A stretch of DNA of 64,000 bases, taken from NCBI RefSeq assembly GCF_033115175.1, contig NC_084838.1, positions 39,969,468 to 40,033,467 on the forward strand, given 5' to 3'. Below, piece by piece: positions 47,376-63,904 of this stretch. Numbering within the stretch: position 1 is the first letter of the stretch; every line of letters starts with the position of its first letter. The stretch comes from Lepus europaeus (Eukaryota > Chordata > Mammalia > Lagomorpha > Leporidae). The notes under the pieces were generated by a model that was given only the letters and a program-made list of their open reading frames with translations, did not search any database and was not told the DNA's origin. A program made the translations under genes and the position numbers.

Positions 47376-48032
47376 GTGATCTCCTGCTCTTTTTGGTCTC
47401 CCAACTTGGAGTCTGGCCTGTGACGGTATCTTGGCTTGGCCTGGGGCAGAGATGAGGAGAGGGATAATGGCTGGGTGGGAGACACACACAGTGCATGCTG
47501 GTTCACTAGCTGAGAAGGTTGCCTGGGCAGAGTAGAGTTGACATATCTCAGGAGGGAAGGGTCACCCAATTGCACTCAGTGCTATGGCAAACGCAGTTCT
47601 GGAACTCAGGTTTTGTCTAGTGCATAATTCATAAAGGATGCTACAGGGGGCTGCACTCAGACATGAGACAAGTCATTCAGTCCAGAGAATGGGTTTTGCA
47701 TATTAAGAAATCATCATTGCCATATTCTCTTTATAACCATACCCTTCCAAAGGAAGACTCCTGAGTCTGGCTGGATGTAGGTTGGCTGTTACCTGTTATG
47801 GTTCTGTCTTCAGGGAGCCAGTTCCTAGGACAGACTTCAGACAGGAGTCTATCATCTTATCTAGTCCTTAAGATCCATAGAGAACAGGATTGGTTCCCAA
47901 GAAATGCTGGGTCTAGCAGCAAGAACACCAAATACTCCCAGAATGCAGAATTCCCACAAGGCCCTCATTTCCCAGTTTAGATGTACCAAACAGTTGGCTC
48001 TGACTTTCTTGACGTAAAATTATACTAATCCA

Positions 48033-48355
48033 TTGCGGCGCCGGCACACCGGGTTCTAGTCCCGGTCGGGGCACCGATCCTGTCCCGGTTGCCCCTCTTC
48101 CAGGCCAGCTCTCTGCTGTGGCCAGGGAGTGCAGTGGAGGATGGCCCAAGTACTTGGGTCCTGCACCCCATGGGAGACCAGGAGAAGCACCTGGCTCCTG
48201 CCATCGGAAGAGCGCGGTGCGCCGGCCGCAGCACGCTACCGCGGCGGCCATTAGAGGGTGAACCAACGGCAAAGGAAGACCTTTCTCTCTGTCTCTCTCT
48301 CTCACTGTCCACTCTGCCTGTCAAAAAAAAAAAAAAAAGAAAGAAACACATACAC
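48033..48355 (+). mobile_element. CSINE, 5'-truncated, in SPATA31F1 intron 3
   Basis: The element begins ttgcggcgccggcacaccg, lacking about 45 bases of the usual head, and ends in an A-rich tail. Target duplication aaaattatactaatcca is perfect over 17 bases (48016-48032 and 48356-48372). The paralogous intron at about 1625 has the uninterrupted site. It therefore inserted after the duplication. Confidence 0.96.
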
Positions 48356-48639
48356 AAAATTATACTAATCCAGGTTCTACCTGGTGATGTTCCTGGTTAT
48401 GGCCCATCAGCAAATCACTGTATATTCTCTCTGCCTGATTCATTTTTCCTAGTTTAGTTTCTCAAGAAGGTCAGTAGAAAAGTGAGTCCACCTACCAGTA
48501 TCCTCTGAGGACCTTGGCCTCCCATGGCTTCTCTGAGACCTTGCCCAGCAAGCCTTAGACTCTCAGTCTAGCCTACCATACTTTGCCTAGTAACAGTTCC
48601 TTAAGAAAAGAAGAAAAGGGTAGACATATGAGGGTATAG

Positions 48640-52563
<3,924 letters not shown>

Positions 52564-55500
52564 GAACCTATAGGTGCCCCCAACCCCCACATCCGTTGAG
52601 GAGGACTGCTATTGTCATTTCCATTAAGGCACAGGTGGGAAGAGCCCCACCCAAAATATACTCTATGTGTCTAAGCCAAGGGTTGTCTGTCTCTTCCTTG
52701 TCTCCACTGTATTCCGCTAAGGGAATGCTCGAGAAAGGCTGTAAAGTCCTTCCCACCTAGAGAAGAGCTTCAACCCACAGCTCAAAAGGGTCATTTTTGA
52801 TAACTTTCATAGTGACCTCTTCCAGAGGGGGATTCTTTTGTGTTTAACCATAACACACAGCTAATTTTACAGATGTCAAAACAAAATGATAGATTCCAAC
52901 CTGTATGTTCCCTGCTGGTACTGGGAAGATCTTTAGGAAAACCCTTCTAGGAGCCTGCTGTAGCCTACTGCCTGTCTCTTAGCTCTACTGCTTTCAGCTG
53001 TATGGAATTAATGCCTCCTGGAAGAAAGACCACAGCAGGAAATGGAATGGCCCCACTCCAAGGGAAAGGTAAAGAAAATGAGCATGTATTTGGAGGCCTC
53101 TGTACCTAGGACAAAAACTGACATGATCTTGACCAGGACATGATACGGGAGCAAATTTATTTTTCTTGACACTAAAACAAACCTATAGCTAGAAGACAAA
53201 CCCAAAATCCAAGTGCTTTGGAGAAGCCAGAAAACACCAAAATTGTGTTTGTTTTCTATTAGTGTGATAAAGGGCAGTAAGTTGAACAATGAAGTTTCTA
53301 AGAAACAGCCAATAACATAAAGGGTTTTCTAAACATATTCAATCCTCCAAGTTACTTCCAGGAACTCTGATACACTCCTGCTGCTCTGTCCTATTTCTAT
53401 GCTACCTAACAGCCAGGTACCTCACCACCATCCTCACTCCTGAATATATATTCATGATAAGCAATGATGCTAAACTAAATGAGCTAAATAACCTCCCAGG
53501 ATTTTCCTGGTACCTTCCCGTTAAGAAAATGACTCCTTTACTCCCAAAAACCATACCACATAAGCCTGACAGCTCTAGTCCTTGGTTCCTGCCATCCTTC
53601 AGTCTATCTCTTCACCTCTTCCATTCATTTCCTCATTATGACCCACTGCATTTTGAGATGCAAACAATTCATCTTGACTTCAAAAGAAGACTTTAAGTCT
53701 TTTGTAGTGTCCTATTACCAGCCATAGAAAGTGATCAAAAATCTAGAATTTAATGACATGTGAGTCTCTAATCACCGGATGAGACTCTGGTCCCTTTGCC
53801 TTTCTCTGGGAATGCCCAACATTTTTCTATTTCAGGGAACTATCTCTTTATCTTTAAGGAAAATATTATGTGCAATTCTCTGAAACTGATGGAATAAAAT
53901 TAAAGTATCCTAGGAGGAGGCTGAGAGGCAAGCTGAGAGCTTTAAGCCCAACTATTTCTTGCCCACATTCCTCCTTACACAGACTATATGAAGTCTCTCC
54001 TATATCCTGCTTTAGGAGGCCTCTTGCATAATGTAAAATATTTCTACAGTTCTTTCTTGCCATCTGTTCAGTCCAGCCTGAACTCCCACCTGCAACACCA
54101 TCACCAGGTGAATGATCCACATCAAAGGCAGCCTCAATAAACCTAAGCACATAGTCAGATGTTTTCATGGTGCCCATCATACTCATATCCCCTTGAACCT
54201 TTGAGGAGGCCTCAGTGGACCCTGTCTCTCCTTCTTCAGTTACCCAGGTGGGGCAACACTGGTTTCCCTGGAGGTAAGACTAGAACCCTTGACCTTTTAA
54301 GGAGGCCATGGCAGAACAGCAGAGCTCAAAGATATGCTTGCCCCACTCAGCAGAAGATTAAGTATGAGTAAAAGATTTAGGTCATCCTCTTCGCTTTGGA
54401 AGGAAACTTCTGGTTGAATTGGCCCAGAGAATATAACTCCATCTGGGTCTCCCACATGGGTGTCAAGGGTCCAGGTACTTGCACCATCCTCTGCTGCTTT
54501 TCCAGGTACACTACCAGGGAGTTGGATCAGAGTTGGAATAGCTGAAACTCAAACCAGTGTCATATGGGATGCTAGAGTCATAGACAGCAGCTTAACCCAC
54601 TATGCCACAATGCTAGCCCCAATTTTTTATAAAGGCAGACTTATTTAACTTTTGCCTGGATACTTTATCCTCCCCTCTCCTTCCTCCCCCACTTCCTCCT
54701 CCTTGTCCTCTTCTTCTTTTTTGTAACAGAGAAGATGGTCAGTCAGCCACATAAAATGAGGACCATCATAAGAATAGGCACAGGAACAGAGGTGATGCTG
54801 TGACTAGACTGAAGAAAGAATAGACAGAGAGCAATTGGTGATTGTGTGATAATTTCTTCAAGTTTTGTTCCACAGGAAGAAAGGAAAATAAATATCTGGA
54901 AGGGAATTTGGAATCCAAAGAGTGATTCTTTAAAGGTGAGAGAATATGTTGGATGTTGATGAAAAGGTCCAGTTGACAGGGATGAACTGATAATGTAAGA
55001 GAGAGGGAAGAATTACTAAAGCAATGAATATGTTAGTATAGAGGTAAGAGAATGAGGGTAATTAAATCAAGAGGGTTGATATATGGGTGATAAAGTGAAG
55101 ACAGCATTATTGAGGGAAGGCTTTATGGATTAGGAGAAGGAAAATTTATTCTATAAGTAAGTGTGAACAAAACCTGGGTGGATAAATAAGGACCTAGGGA
55201 GGGATCACAGCTGTGGGTAGGGAGTAAGCGTACAGAGAACCAAAGCTAGAGAGCTGGAGGTCACCACAGAAGCTTTCTATGAGGGCCTGAGGAGTTCATG
55301 GCAGCGTGAAAGCCCAGGTGGACATGCAAAGGTGATTGGAATGACTGCACATGTGTGTGAAGCAGCTGCTTTTGGAACACTATGATTCACACAGGAAGCA
55401 CACTGAGGATGAAGCCTTGCTCATGAGCAGGGGTGATCATGGAGAAAACTCTAAATGTGTGGGGTCAGAGCAAGAATATGTTGCTGAAGACAAATAGGGC

Positions 55501-56200
55501 AGGGATGACATGCTAAGGCTCAGTGAGAAACAGGAGATTTTAAGGGTAGTAGGAGAAAACTAGAAAGCTGGAAGACAGAGAAGATAACATGAGCACATGG
55601 GATGGACCTCTATTTTGGCAATATAATAGCTCTCAGAAGTAACAGTCTCCTTACAAGAGTTGGAGTAAAAGCAAGAAATGCTGTGGCTTCATTATGATGT
55701 GTTATGATGGACATGGGGATAATAGGTCCCCATGAAAATCCAGGTTCAATCACCATCTTATCAAACCAGGAAGTATTGGCAGACTTGCTTCCTCTGATAG
55801 GACCCCAGCATTTAATAAAATAGTCCATTGCTAGGATACAGAAGAGCAATGGACGTATCCCTCTGCTAAATGTTGATTCTGTGTCTAAGGGATGGAGGCC
55901 CAGTTGCAAATGTGGCCCTAAGGGCAGGGAGGCACAAGGTCCAGCCTTGCTGAGCCAAGACTCTCCAGGTGTTTTCCTAAAGCATCCCAAAGAACAAAGG
56001 AGGTCTTGTGACAGGCACATCCTTTCTGCCTGGTAGGAGCTGGGTAGAGAGCCACAAAGCCAAGGGACTACAGGGAGGCCCAAAATAAGGGGAACAGACT
56101 CAGATGTGTCATGGTGACATCATGTAGGAAGCCAGGGTTAGTGTGCAAACATCCGGGTTAGGGTGAAATAGGTCTATCTATGGTCTCTCACAGGTTCCTA
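52564..56200 (+). other. SPATA31F1 3' UTR and flank
   Basis: After the stop, homology to the left copy continues (52600-53010; 54947-56170). Candidate polyadenylation signals AATAAA occur at 53893 and 54136. No shorter-range signal is obvious, so 3' UTR length is uncertain. 53010-54400 has no recognised repeat. Open frames on the minus strand (for example 55610-56083) lack family resemblance and are not called. Confidence 0.5.
54430..54625 (-). mobile_element. CSINE fragment, minus strand
   Basis: The distal body and reversed head (tatgccacaatgctagcccc) are present. The tail half is missing. Confidence 0.78.
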
Positions 56201-58236
56201 CTACAATAGGCCAGCATGGGCTCATGCTGCTGACCAAACTCCCACAACAGAGGGCTGAGGGCAGAGAGATGAACTGGAGTGAATACCAACTGGATTTTAT
56301 GTTACCAGCTAAGTGAAGAGTAGGAGAAGAAAGGAGTAGAGCCTATGATTCACACAGGAAGCACATGGAGGAAGAAGCCTGGCCCTCTCATCCCATAACT
56401 CTAGCACAATCCACCCTCCTACTTGCCTTAGGCACAAGAGAGGCAAATCAGAAGGCAGCAAAGGCCTAATGAAAGGCACAAACTCAAGAATTGACTAAAC
56501 AAAGAGGTAGATGCTAGGAAACATGACTGCTTGCTTGGGAATTACGTCATGTCTTGGTCAATATTTCTGGAGCCCTTCCCTTGTTCTCTCCAAAAACATG
56601 TCAGAATTGTCTGGGTGAATTTCAGTCAACTGATTGCCAGCAATGGGAGGAGGCTGGCTTCTCCACAACTGTCCTGTAAACACTGGGTCAGAGAAGACAA
56701 GGACTTCACTTATGTGCCTGCCTACTGCAGTCCAGATAGGGAGGGCAAAGAACACAGGATGAGCACAGGAATAAATTCCATGGAGATCCTGCTTCCTGCA
56801 CAATGTAGGGGGTGGCCAGGCTGCTGCTGCTTTACCATGGAGCCCAAACCTAGGTCAGGCATGTCATAGAAGGAAGGATAAGATGCTTTTTGTGTCTACT
56901 GTAGGGAAAGAAAAGAACAAAGACCACTTTGAATTAAGGTGAAGATATAAGAAATAAGCATAAAGCAGGCATGTAAGGCGCTCAGGAACAAAGAAGACGA
57001 GATTCCCGACCAGGTCGAACTTGGAGCATAGAGAATCAAACAATCCTATACCCAGAGAGGGGCAAGGCGAGGACAGTGAATACTTGGGCTGTGTGAGAGT
57101 ATAGAGAGGAAAGGGTTTGTGAGGGGGACAGAGAGATATCTTGTTTCCAGAAGGAGGTGCAGGTGCTGCCAAATGGCCCCCTTCCCTGCCTTGTCCCTCT
57201 CCTCAACCATAACTTTTCTCCATCCAAGGCCAGGCAAGTAGCATTCTAGGGGATTTCCAGAGAGAAATACTCTCAAGGTCAGGTCAGTTACAAAGGCCAC
57301 AGGGCAGGGTCCTGGGCAGGCAGCCTGACCATGGGAACCCAAACAGTGGGAAGGGAAGCCACTGCTTGCGGTAAATAGTGCCGGTAGCTGGAATGTGTCA
57401 GGGAACGGGAGGAGCAAAAAGGGAGAGGCCTGAGCAGAACCACACACAGACACATGAACACAAGTGCTTGGCCACACAGGTGGTACAGAAAAAGACGCAA
57501 AGCCAACCATGCCACTCAGACACAAATTCAGAGTGTGCACAAACAGGTCTAAGTAACACAGCTACATGAACACTCTGAGGGAGAGAATCAAGCAGAGACA
57601 GGCACAAACACATGCACACGCTGACTGGCACACACATCTCACAGACCCAGTCACAATCGCACCCAAATCCATCCATCCTGCCCAGCCCCTTGCCTCCATA
57701 TAGCCCTTAGGCCACCTCAGGTCAGGGCAGTCTTTCTCATCTCCAAACTCTGGCTTGTCATTTCTGACCCATGGCTTGTCCTTTAACAGCACAGTCTTAG
57801 ATTCCTCTACAGACTCCTCCTTGGTCTCCAGAACTTGCCTGTGTGCCCTTAAAGAATTGTCAGGGTCAGGAAGTGAGTCCACCGTGCTCTTCAGCAACCC
57901 TGTCCCTCACCTACACACCCATCACCAGCAGAGCCCCAGATCACTGCTGCTCCAATCATGCAGGGTCCTGACCTCTAGACTGTGACACAGAAGACCAAGA
58001 GGAGGACAAGACAGACACACGTGGTCCAAGTTACCCTCAGGGACCATGAAGAACCAGGTCGTCTGTCCCTGGGAAGGAGCACCTGACACGGGGCATGACC
58101 ACATGTGAGGCTGTGAACCTCAACCCCACCCTGACCAACTCACCCCAAAACCCAGTTCCAGCCCCATTTCCGAAGATAAGTCTAAGTCCCAGTTCCTTCA
58201 AATGGGACTGGAACAACTCCACCTCAGAAAGGAAAT
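56201..58236. other. Unique sequence, no confirmed gene
   Basis: It is not recognisably repetitive. 57420-57660 is rich in CA and CACA runs. A minus-strand open stretch at 57700-57897 is hydrophilic and discussed as a finding. Other minus-strand frames near 57046-57540 look incidental. No exon chain could be built. Confidence 0.4.
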
Positions 58237-58560
58237 GCTGGGCTGGCACTGTGGCACAGTAGGTTAAGCTGCCGCCTATGATGCTGGCATCCCCTATGAG
58301 CATAGGTTCAGGCCCCAGTCAGAGGGCACTACCTCTGACCCAGCTCTGCATATGCACCTGGGAAGGCAGCAGACGATGGCCCAAGTACTTGGGCCCTGCC
58401 ATCTACAAGGGAGACTCAGATGGAAATCTAGACTCCTGGCTTCAGCTTGGTTCAGCCCTGGCCATTATGGCCATATGGGGAATGAACTAGTGGATGGCAG
58501 ACCTCTCTCTGACTCTCCCTTTCTGTAGCTATGCCTTTCAATAAATAAATCTTTTATAAA
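58237..58560 (+). mobile_element. CSINE, older type
   Basis: The head gggctggcactgtggcacag, body and tail ttcaataaataaatctttt are present. Confidence 0.88.
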
Positions 58561-58607
58561 AAATCTTACAGACTTTTAAAAAATATTTTATTAATATAAA
58601 GAGAACA

Positions 58608-58920
58608 GGGGTCAGCATTGTGGCATGGCAGGTAAAGCCGCTGCCTGTGATGCTAGCATCCCATATAGGCACCGGTTAGTGTCCTAGCTGCTCCGCTTCT
58701 GATCCTGCTCCCTGCTAAGGTAAAAGGAAAGCAGTAGAGGGTACTCTAGGTTCTTGGGTCCCTATACTCATGTGGGAGACTGGAAGAAGCTCCTGGTTCC
58801 TGGCTCCTGGCTTCAGATCGGAATAGCTCTGGTCATTACAGCCATTTGGGGAGTGTACCAGTGGATGGAAGATATCTCTCTGTATCTCCCTCTCTTTCTG
58901 TAACTCTGTCTTCTAAGCTA
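58608..58920 (+). mobile_element. CSINE, older type
   Basis: The head ggggtcagcattgtggcatg and body run to gtaactctgtctt. The AAAT tail is missing or decayed into ctaagctatctat. Confidence 0.85.
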
Positions 58921-58989
58921 TCTATTTTCCTTAGTTGAAACATAACTGCAAGAGTCACTCAAAGCCCACAAGCATGGATGGTCAGAAGG

Positions 58990-59340
58990 ATGGCCGATAA
59001 CCTCTCATCTATACCAGATAAATACCCACATTATGCCCAAGCCTAAATCCTTCCATATGTATATTAGATACTTAAAATTCCCCCTCCAATACAAATTTAA
59101 CTCCATGGTCAATCTTAATCCCACTTCTAAATACAAACAATACCCTACTCCAACCCTAACACAATCTTATACCAATATAACTAGCTGTTATAAACCACAC
59201 ACCAAATTCCAAGCCCTCTTTAACACTGCCGTAATTCCACACCACTGCTTACCACTGCCTAAGACCCATCCGTAATGTCAATATCACGCTGTTCCAGGCA
59301 TAATCCTAACCCTAGGAACTGTACATTAACGTATGCAACT
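58990..59340. other. G-depleted stretch with CCCTAA-like bits
   Basis: The plus strand is strikingly poor in G, with A, C and T dominating, and includes ccaaccctaac and taaccctagg. No gene or repeat family is recognised. Open frames here follow from the skewed composition. Confidence 0.5.
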
Positions 59341-60509
59341 ACACCAGGCACACAAACAGTACACGTTTCTGAAAGCGTGTGTCACGTGCACCCCCAGGAC
59401 CTCAGCAGCTCCTTAGTAACAGCTGCATGTCCACAGGGCATCTCATTCCGAGGGCTCAGCGCTCGGCTGGGAACCCAGGAGCACCAAAGCGCCCAGGCCT
59501 TCTGACCCTTGTTGGACACACACGCTGAGGGACTCAGCCCACCCCTAACTGTTCCAGGACTAGCCCAGCCCCTCGGCTGAAATTCCCGCCATACCCCTCC
59601 CCGACTCTTGCCTGCCAAGCTTGAAGCATCTGCTGCCCTGGAACCCCCCGCCCCCTACCAGGCAGGCAGACAAGCCCAGGGCCGAGGGAATGTGGCCCTT
59701 TCCAATGTGGGGATTTCCAGACTCTTGCAACACCCATACCTAGGCTGTCTACCCCACAGCTGGCCCAGGTGCCTGTCCTAGAGGGGTAATGGATCTGTTG
59801 ACGGCATGAAAAAAACACATTTCCAAGGCCTAAGTCTGGTGATAGAATGCATTCTGCGCTTCTCATGGTAGAGCACAAGCCAGCCTTGTGTACCCCCTCA
59901 GCCCTCACCCCTAAACGCCAGTGCAGTGCTCCTCCACGGCTCCCACCCCAGAGGTTGTCAGACAGTACCTAAGCTCCACTGGAGCACCACCAAGCCAAGC
60001 ATTCACCCCGAGGACCTGAACTCCAAAGAGGTAGACACTCGGTCTCAGATGTACATGTTCCCCTTCCCTAATGTCTACATTGAACCTGGCCTGAGGAACA
60101 AAAGGGGCCTTGGTGCAGAACCAAAAGGGGCCTCGGTGCAGGGCTGCAAGCCCCAGAACTCCACAGCCAATAGCATTCAGGTGGACCACAGGGAGGGACG
60201 GGCCAGACCATCAGCTGAGCACCAAAAATGGCCACGTGGGCAGTCTGCATTAGCACCTCTCTGAGGCTGCTCTAGCCCTGCAGTCTGGTTCAGAGGCAGG
60301 CAGTGTCCTGAACCTAGGCAAGGAGGGCAAGTCTGAGCCCTGAGGGGTCTGCGTCCACCATCTCACAGCAGTCAGAGGACCCCAACGGCTTAAGGAAGGG
60401 CACCATGTGCAACACTAACACTCAGAGTAAGAGCCTCTGCGGCCTCCACCAAGTCCCGAGGGGACAGGCAGGTGTCCTGACAGAGAGGGAGCCTGGGATT
60501 TGAGAGCAG
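59341..60509. other. GC-rich unique sequence, no gene called
   Basis: It has moderately high GC and several CpGs but no clear CpG island, promoter motif or splice-bounded ORF. The longest frames (59534-59908 minus, 59926-60264 plus) have no recognisable domain and overlap on opposite strands. Confidence 0.4.
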
Positions 60510-60935
60510 CAGCAGCAGCATGGCCCCCTCCTCCTCCCTGCCACCTTCCCCTCTTTCTGCAAGTTATGCCAGAGCACAAAAGCTTCTCCCACGAGGGGCC
60601 TGGGGGGCGGGGCCATCACTCTGGCTTCCTTTACCCCAGACCACCTGTGTTCCCTGCTCCTGGCTCTGGGCCCATCTGGCGTGGGGATGAAAGTGTAAAA
60701 GGCTCTTAGGGTGCGCTCAGCCCCAGCCCACCAAAGGCTTACAATTACCGGACAGCTTGGTACAAAGTACAGACCCTGGGGCTCTTTCCTGATGGTCTGT
60801 GTAAGGTGGAGTAGTGCCTCTAATTTTGTATTTGTAAGGGTTCCCAGGTGATTCTGAAATGCAGCCAGATTTGGAAACAATCTAGCACAATAGGATTCTG
60901 GAATCATCTAAATCCTCACAGCCCTTGTTATCCTA
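60510..60935. repeat. Diverged local duplication, left copy, with MER5-like end
   Basis: It shares ordered blocks with 61650-62040: ttatgccag vs ctatgccag, ctcctggctctggg.cc.atctgg vs tcctggctctgtacctatctgg, tttcctgatg vs catcctgatg, and gattctg.a.t.gcagcca. The right part resembles hAT-Charlie MER5A (ggttcccaggtgattctg, gcagccagatttggaaac). The 161-codon minus frame crossing it is therefore not credible. Confidence 0.6.
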
Positions 60936-61649
60936 CCTTTCCACAGGGATGTGGCAATTTCAAACATTCTGGTGCCAGGATCTGCCAGGAGACAGGAAAA
61001 GCTCCACGAAATCTCTCCTTGTTGTTCCCAGTTCTGCTCCTGGAATGCTAGCCTCTCACAGGGAATGAGTTCTCCCTGCCCCGCTTAAGGGTTTATCCTG
61101 CTGGAAAACCTCACACACAATGGCTGTTATCTCTCTGCTAGGCCACTCAATGTCCTGCCTCGTCCTCTCTGGACCTGGGGAAAATGTCACCTCTACCTCT
61201 CCATCCGACAGCATTCCTATCTCCAATCCCCACCCCCTGTATCCCCTCTTTCCCATCAGCAATACCCTCTGATGGGCCCACGTGCCTGGTCACCCTGTCC
61301 TGACAGTGCCTCCCAACCCTCATTTCCTCGTCTCCCTAAGGCTTCTCCAGCACCCTCAAGATCCAGCCTTCAGAAAACTTGAGTAAGCCTGGGGGTGAGG
61401 GACCTGCCACTGAGTTTGGCCAGGGTTTGGGTTTAGGTGGGAGTCAGGAAGCTCAAGTTCAGATAGAGGCAAAGGGTAGTTGCTAGGAGGAGCTTTTGAA
61501 TCTAGGAAAGTGGGCAAGTATGAAATCTGATGGGGCTGTGGATGTAAACTCACACGAACAGAAAATCCCTCCTAATGGTATAAATAAGGCCAAGGGAACA
61601 ATACGTCTTTTTGAGAAAAGGATCCTGGGATTTTAGAAGAGGAATCAGC
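60936..61649. other. Unique sequence, no gene seen
   Basis: No repeat or coding segment is recognised. Pyrimidine-rich tracts around 61180-61350 are notable but unassigned. Confidence 0.4.
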
Positions 61650-62040
61650 ACATTACCTTGCTCTTCCCTTTCTGTGTCTCTCTAGCTTCTCTCAAAAGCT
61701 ATGCCAGGCTGGAAAACCCCTTCTCTAGGTGAGCATTGGCCCAGCATCATCTTCAGATCAACCTTTCCCCCTTTTCCTGGCTCTGTACCTATCTGGAGTA
61801 GAAAATGGAGCAGAACAGATCCACATTGCTTTCCCAGCTGTGCCCTACCAAATACCAGACTGCATCTCAGAATATTAAATAACCTGGTAAAAAAAAAAAT
61901 CAAGATTCTTTGGCCCCATCCTGATGATATTCTATTTAGGGACATATGTAGTGGTCTTATTTTTATTTTTTAAAGATGATTTCACAAAGGATTCTGATTG
62001 GCAGCCAAGTTTGAGAAACTGTGGTCCATGGTAGTAATAC
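61650..62040. repeat. Diverged local duplication, right copy, with MER5-like end
   Basis: This is the partner of 60510-60935, about 1.1 kb downstream. It ends ggattctgattggcagccaa and tttgagaaactgtgg, fitting a MER5A-type end. The 90-codon plus frame at 61701-61973 runs into it and is not called. Confidence 0.6.
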
Positions 62041-62315
62041 TCCTTCAGAGTCACATACATGTCAGTTCTTGCCTCCCCCTCCATACCCTTGCACACACAC
62101 ACATTAAGCTCCTACCATCCTGCCTTTCTTGGCTGTTGAGAGTGAGCAATGACTAATAACAGGAGTGGGGTGTCTTCTGAAGGTAAGAAGATACTCTGGA
62201 ACTAGATGATAGTTGCATAGTTTGTAAATATTCTAAAAACCATTGAATTGTATACTTTAAAAGAAGAATTTTATGGAATGTGATTTCTATCTCAATTTAA
62301 AAACAACAAAGATGG
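62041..62315. other. AT-rich spacer, no gene seen
   Basis: It has a short (CA)n at about 62092 and phrases such as aaaaccattgaattgtatac near 62240 that recur in decayed mammalian repeats. The family is not identified. Confidence 0.35.
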
Positions 62316-62640
62316 GGGCCGGCACTGTGGCATAGTGGGTAAAGCCACTGCCTGCAGTGTTGGCATCCCATATGGGCACCGGTTCAAGTCCTGGCTGCTC
62401 CACTTCCTATGCAGCTCTCTGCTATGGCCTGGGAAAGCAGTAGAAGATGCCTCAAGCTCTTGGGTGCCTGCACCCATGTGGGAGACCCGGAAGATGCTCC
62501 TGGCTCCTGGCTTCGTATTGGTGGAGCTGAAGCCATTGTGGCCAATTGGGGAGTGAACCAGTGGATGGAAGACCTCTCTCTCTCCCTTTCCTTCTCTGTG
62601 TAACTCTTTCAAATAAATAAATAATTTTTTAAAAAAAGAT
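62316..62640 (+). mobile_element. CSINE, older type
   Basis: The head ggggccggcactgtggcatag, full body and tail caaataaataaataatttttt are present. The flanking aaagatg (before and after) may be its target duplication. Confidence 0.92.
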
Positions 62641-62867
62641 GAAATACTTTCATAATAGAACAGATGAAGTAATTCATATCAACAGTACCATACTAAAATC
62701 AATGTTATAGAAAGTTTCAGGTGGAAGGCAAATAATAGCAAAAGGTAATCTGAATTTACACAAATGAAAACTATGTGGGTGAAATGAAAGCTATGTGCTC
62801 TTTGCAGAAGCCAATATACATTTTTGTTCTTAATTTGTAGTCATTTTAAAGGATACTTGATTTGAGG

Positions 62868-63195
62868 AGCTGGCACTATGGCATAAAGGGTAAACTGCTG
62901 CCTGAGTGCCAGCATCCCATATGGGCACCAGTTCATCTCTGCTGTTCCACTTCTGATCCAGCTCCCTGCTAATGTGCCTGGGAAAGTAGTGGAAGATGAC
63001 CTAAGTTCTTGGGCCCCTGTACCCATGAGAGAGATCTGGAAGAAGTTCCTGGCTCCTGGCTTCAGTTTGGCCCAGCCCTGGCCATTGAAGTTATTTGGGG
63101 AGTAAACCAACAAATGGAAGATATCTCTCATGTACACTCTCCCAATTCTCTTTCTCTGTAATTCCCCCCTTCAAAAAATTCTTAAAATTAAAAAA
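62868..63195 (+). mobile_element. CSINE, older type
   Basis: The head aggagctggcactatggcat and body run to cttcaaaaaattcttaaaat plus A. It is moderately diverged. Confidence 0.85.
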
Positions 63196-63205
63196 AAAAA
63201 AATGA

Positions 63206-63460
63206 ATCCCAGCTGTTCCACTTCCAATTTCAGCTTCCTGCTAATGCGCCTGGGAAGGCAGTGAAAGATTGCCCAAGTACTTGGGCCCTTGACATCAATG
63301 TGGGAGTCCCAGATGAAACTCTTGGCTTCTGGCTTTGGCCTGGCCCAGATGTGGATGTTGTAGCCATTTAGGAATGAACCAGTGGATGAAAGATCTCCAC
63401 CCCCATCCCACTCTTTCTACTGCTCTGCCCTTCAAATAAATAAATAAATCTTTTTTTAAA
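63206..63460 (+). mobile_element. CSINE, 5'-truncated
   Basis: It starts in the body (cccagctgttccacttccaa) and ends caaataaataaataaatc. It lies immediately behind the previous SINE's A tail, as in the two other SINE pairs of this window. Confidence 0.85.
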
Positions 63461-63904
63461 AAATAGGTAGTTGATTTGAAAGAAAATTATTTTAAAAAAT
63501 AACAATGTTTTGTTAGTGTGAGGAAATGGACAAACAAAATGAATGACACAAAGGTCAGGAGAACAGACATAAAAATATAAAAGAAATTGTTATGCTCATA
63601 TTCTAAATGATATACTACCACTCGAAGATTGTATCAGTCAGAGTACAATCAAGGAATCACAACCACTAAGAGATATTTTATACAAATAAAAGTTAAAGTG
63701 TAAATAAATATGGATGTGGATTTGTTGCAAGAATTAGACTTCCTGTAAGGTGCAAGACCTGGTTGACCTAATGTTAAGTGTGAGAGATAGTGTGAAGCTA
63801 GAGTGTGAAGTATGCAAGAGGAAACTGAGAGTAAAGATGGATGCAGAGTGAGGGGTAGGAAGAATAAACTGGAGCCGACAATCATGAGCTAGGTCTCACA
63901 AAGA
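63461..63904. other. AT-rich, no gene seen
   Basis: Short frames only. No recognised repeat apart from general resemblance to decayed L1. Confidence 0.35.

Noticed and set aside
55610..56083. 157-codon minus-strand frame
   Set aside because: It lies in duplicated flank DNA, and the partner region near 9.8-10.3 kb does not preserve the frame.
59140..59320. CCCTAA-like words suggesting an interstitial telomere repeat
   Set aside because: Only isolated words occur, with no tandem array.
60422..60907. 161-codon minus-strand frame
   Set aside because: It crosses a MER5-like repeat, has no domain, and has no splice or promoter context.
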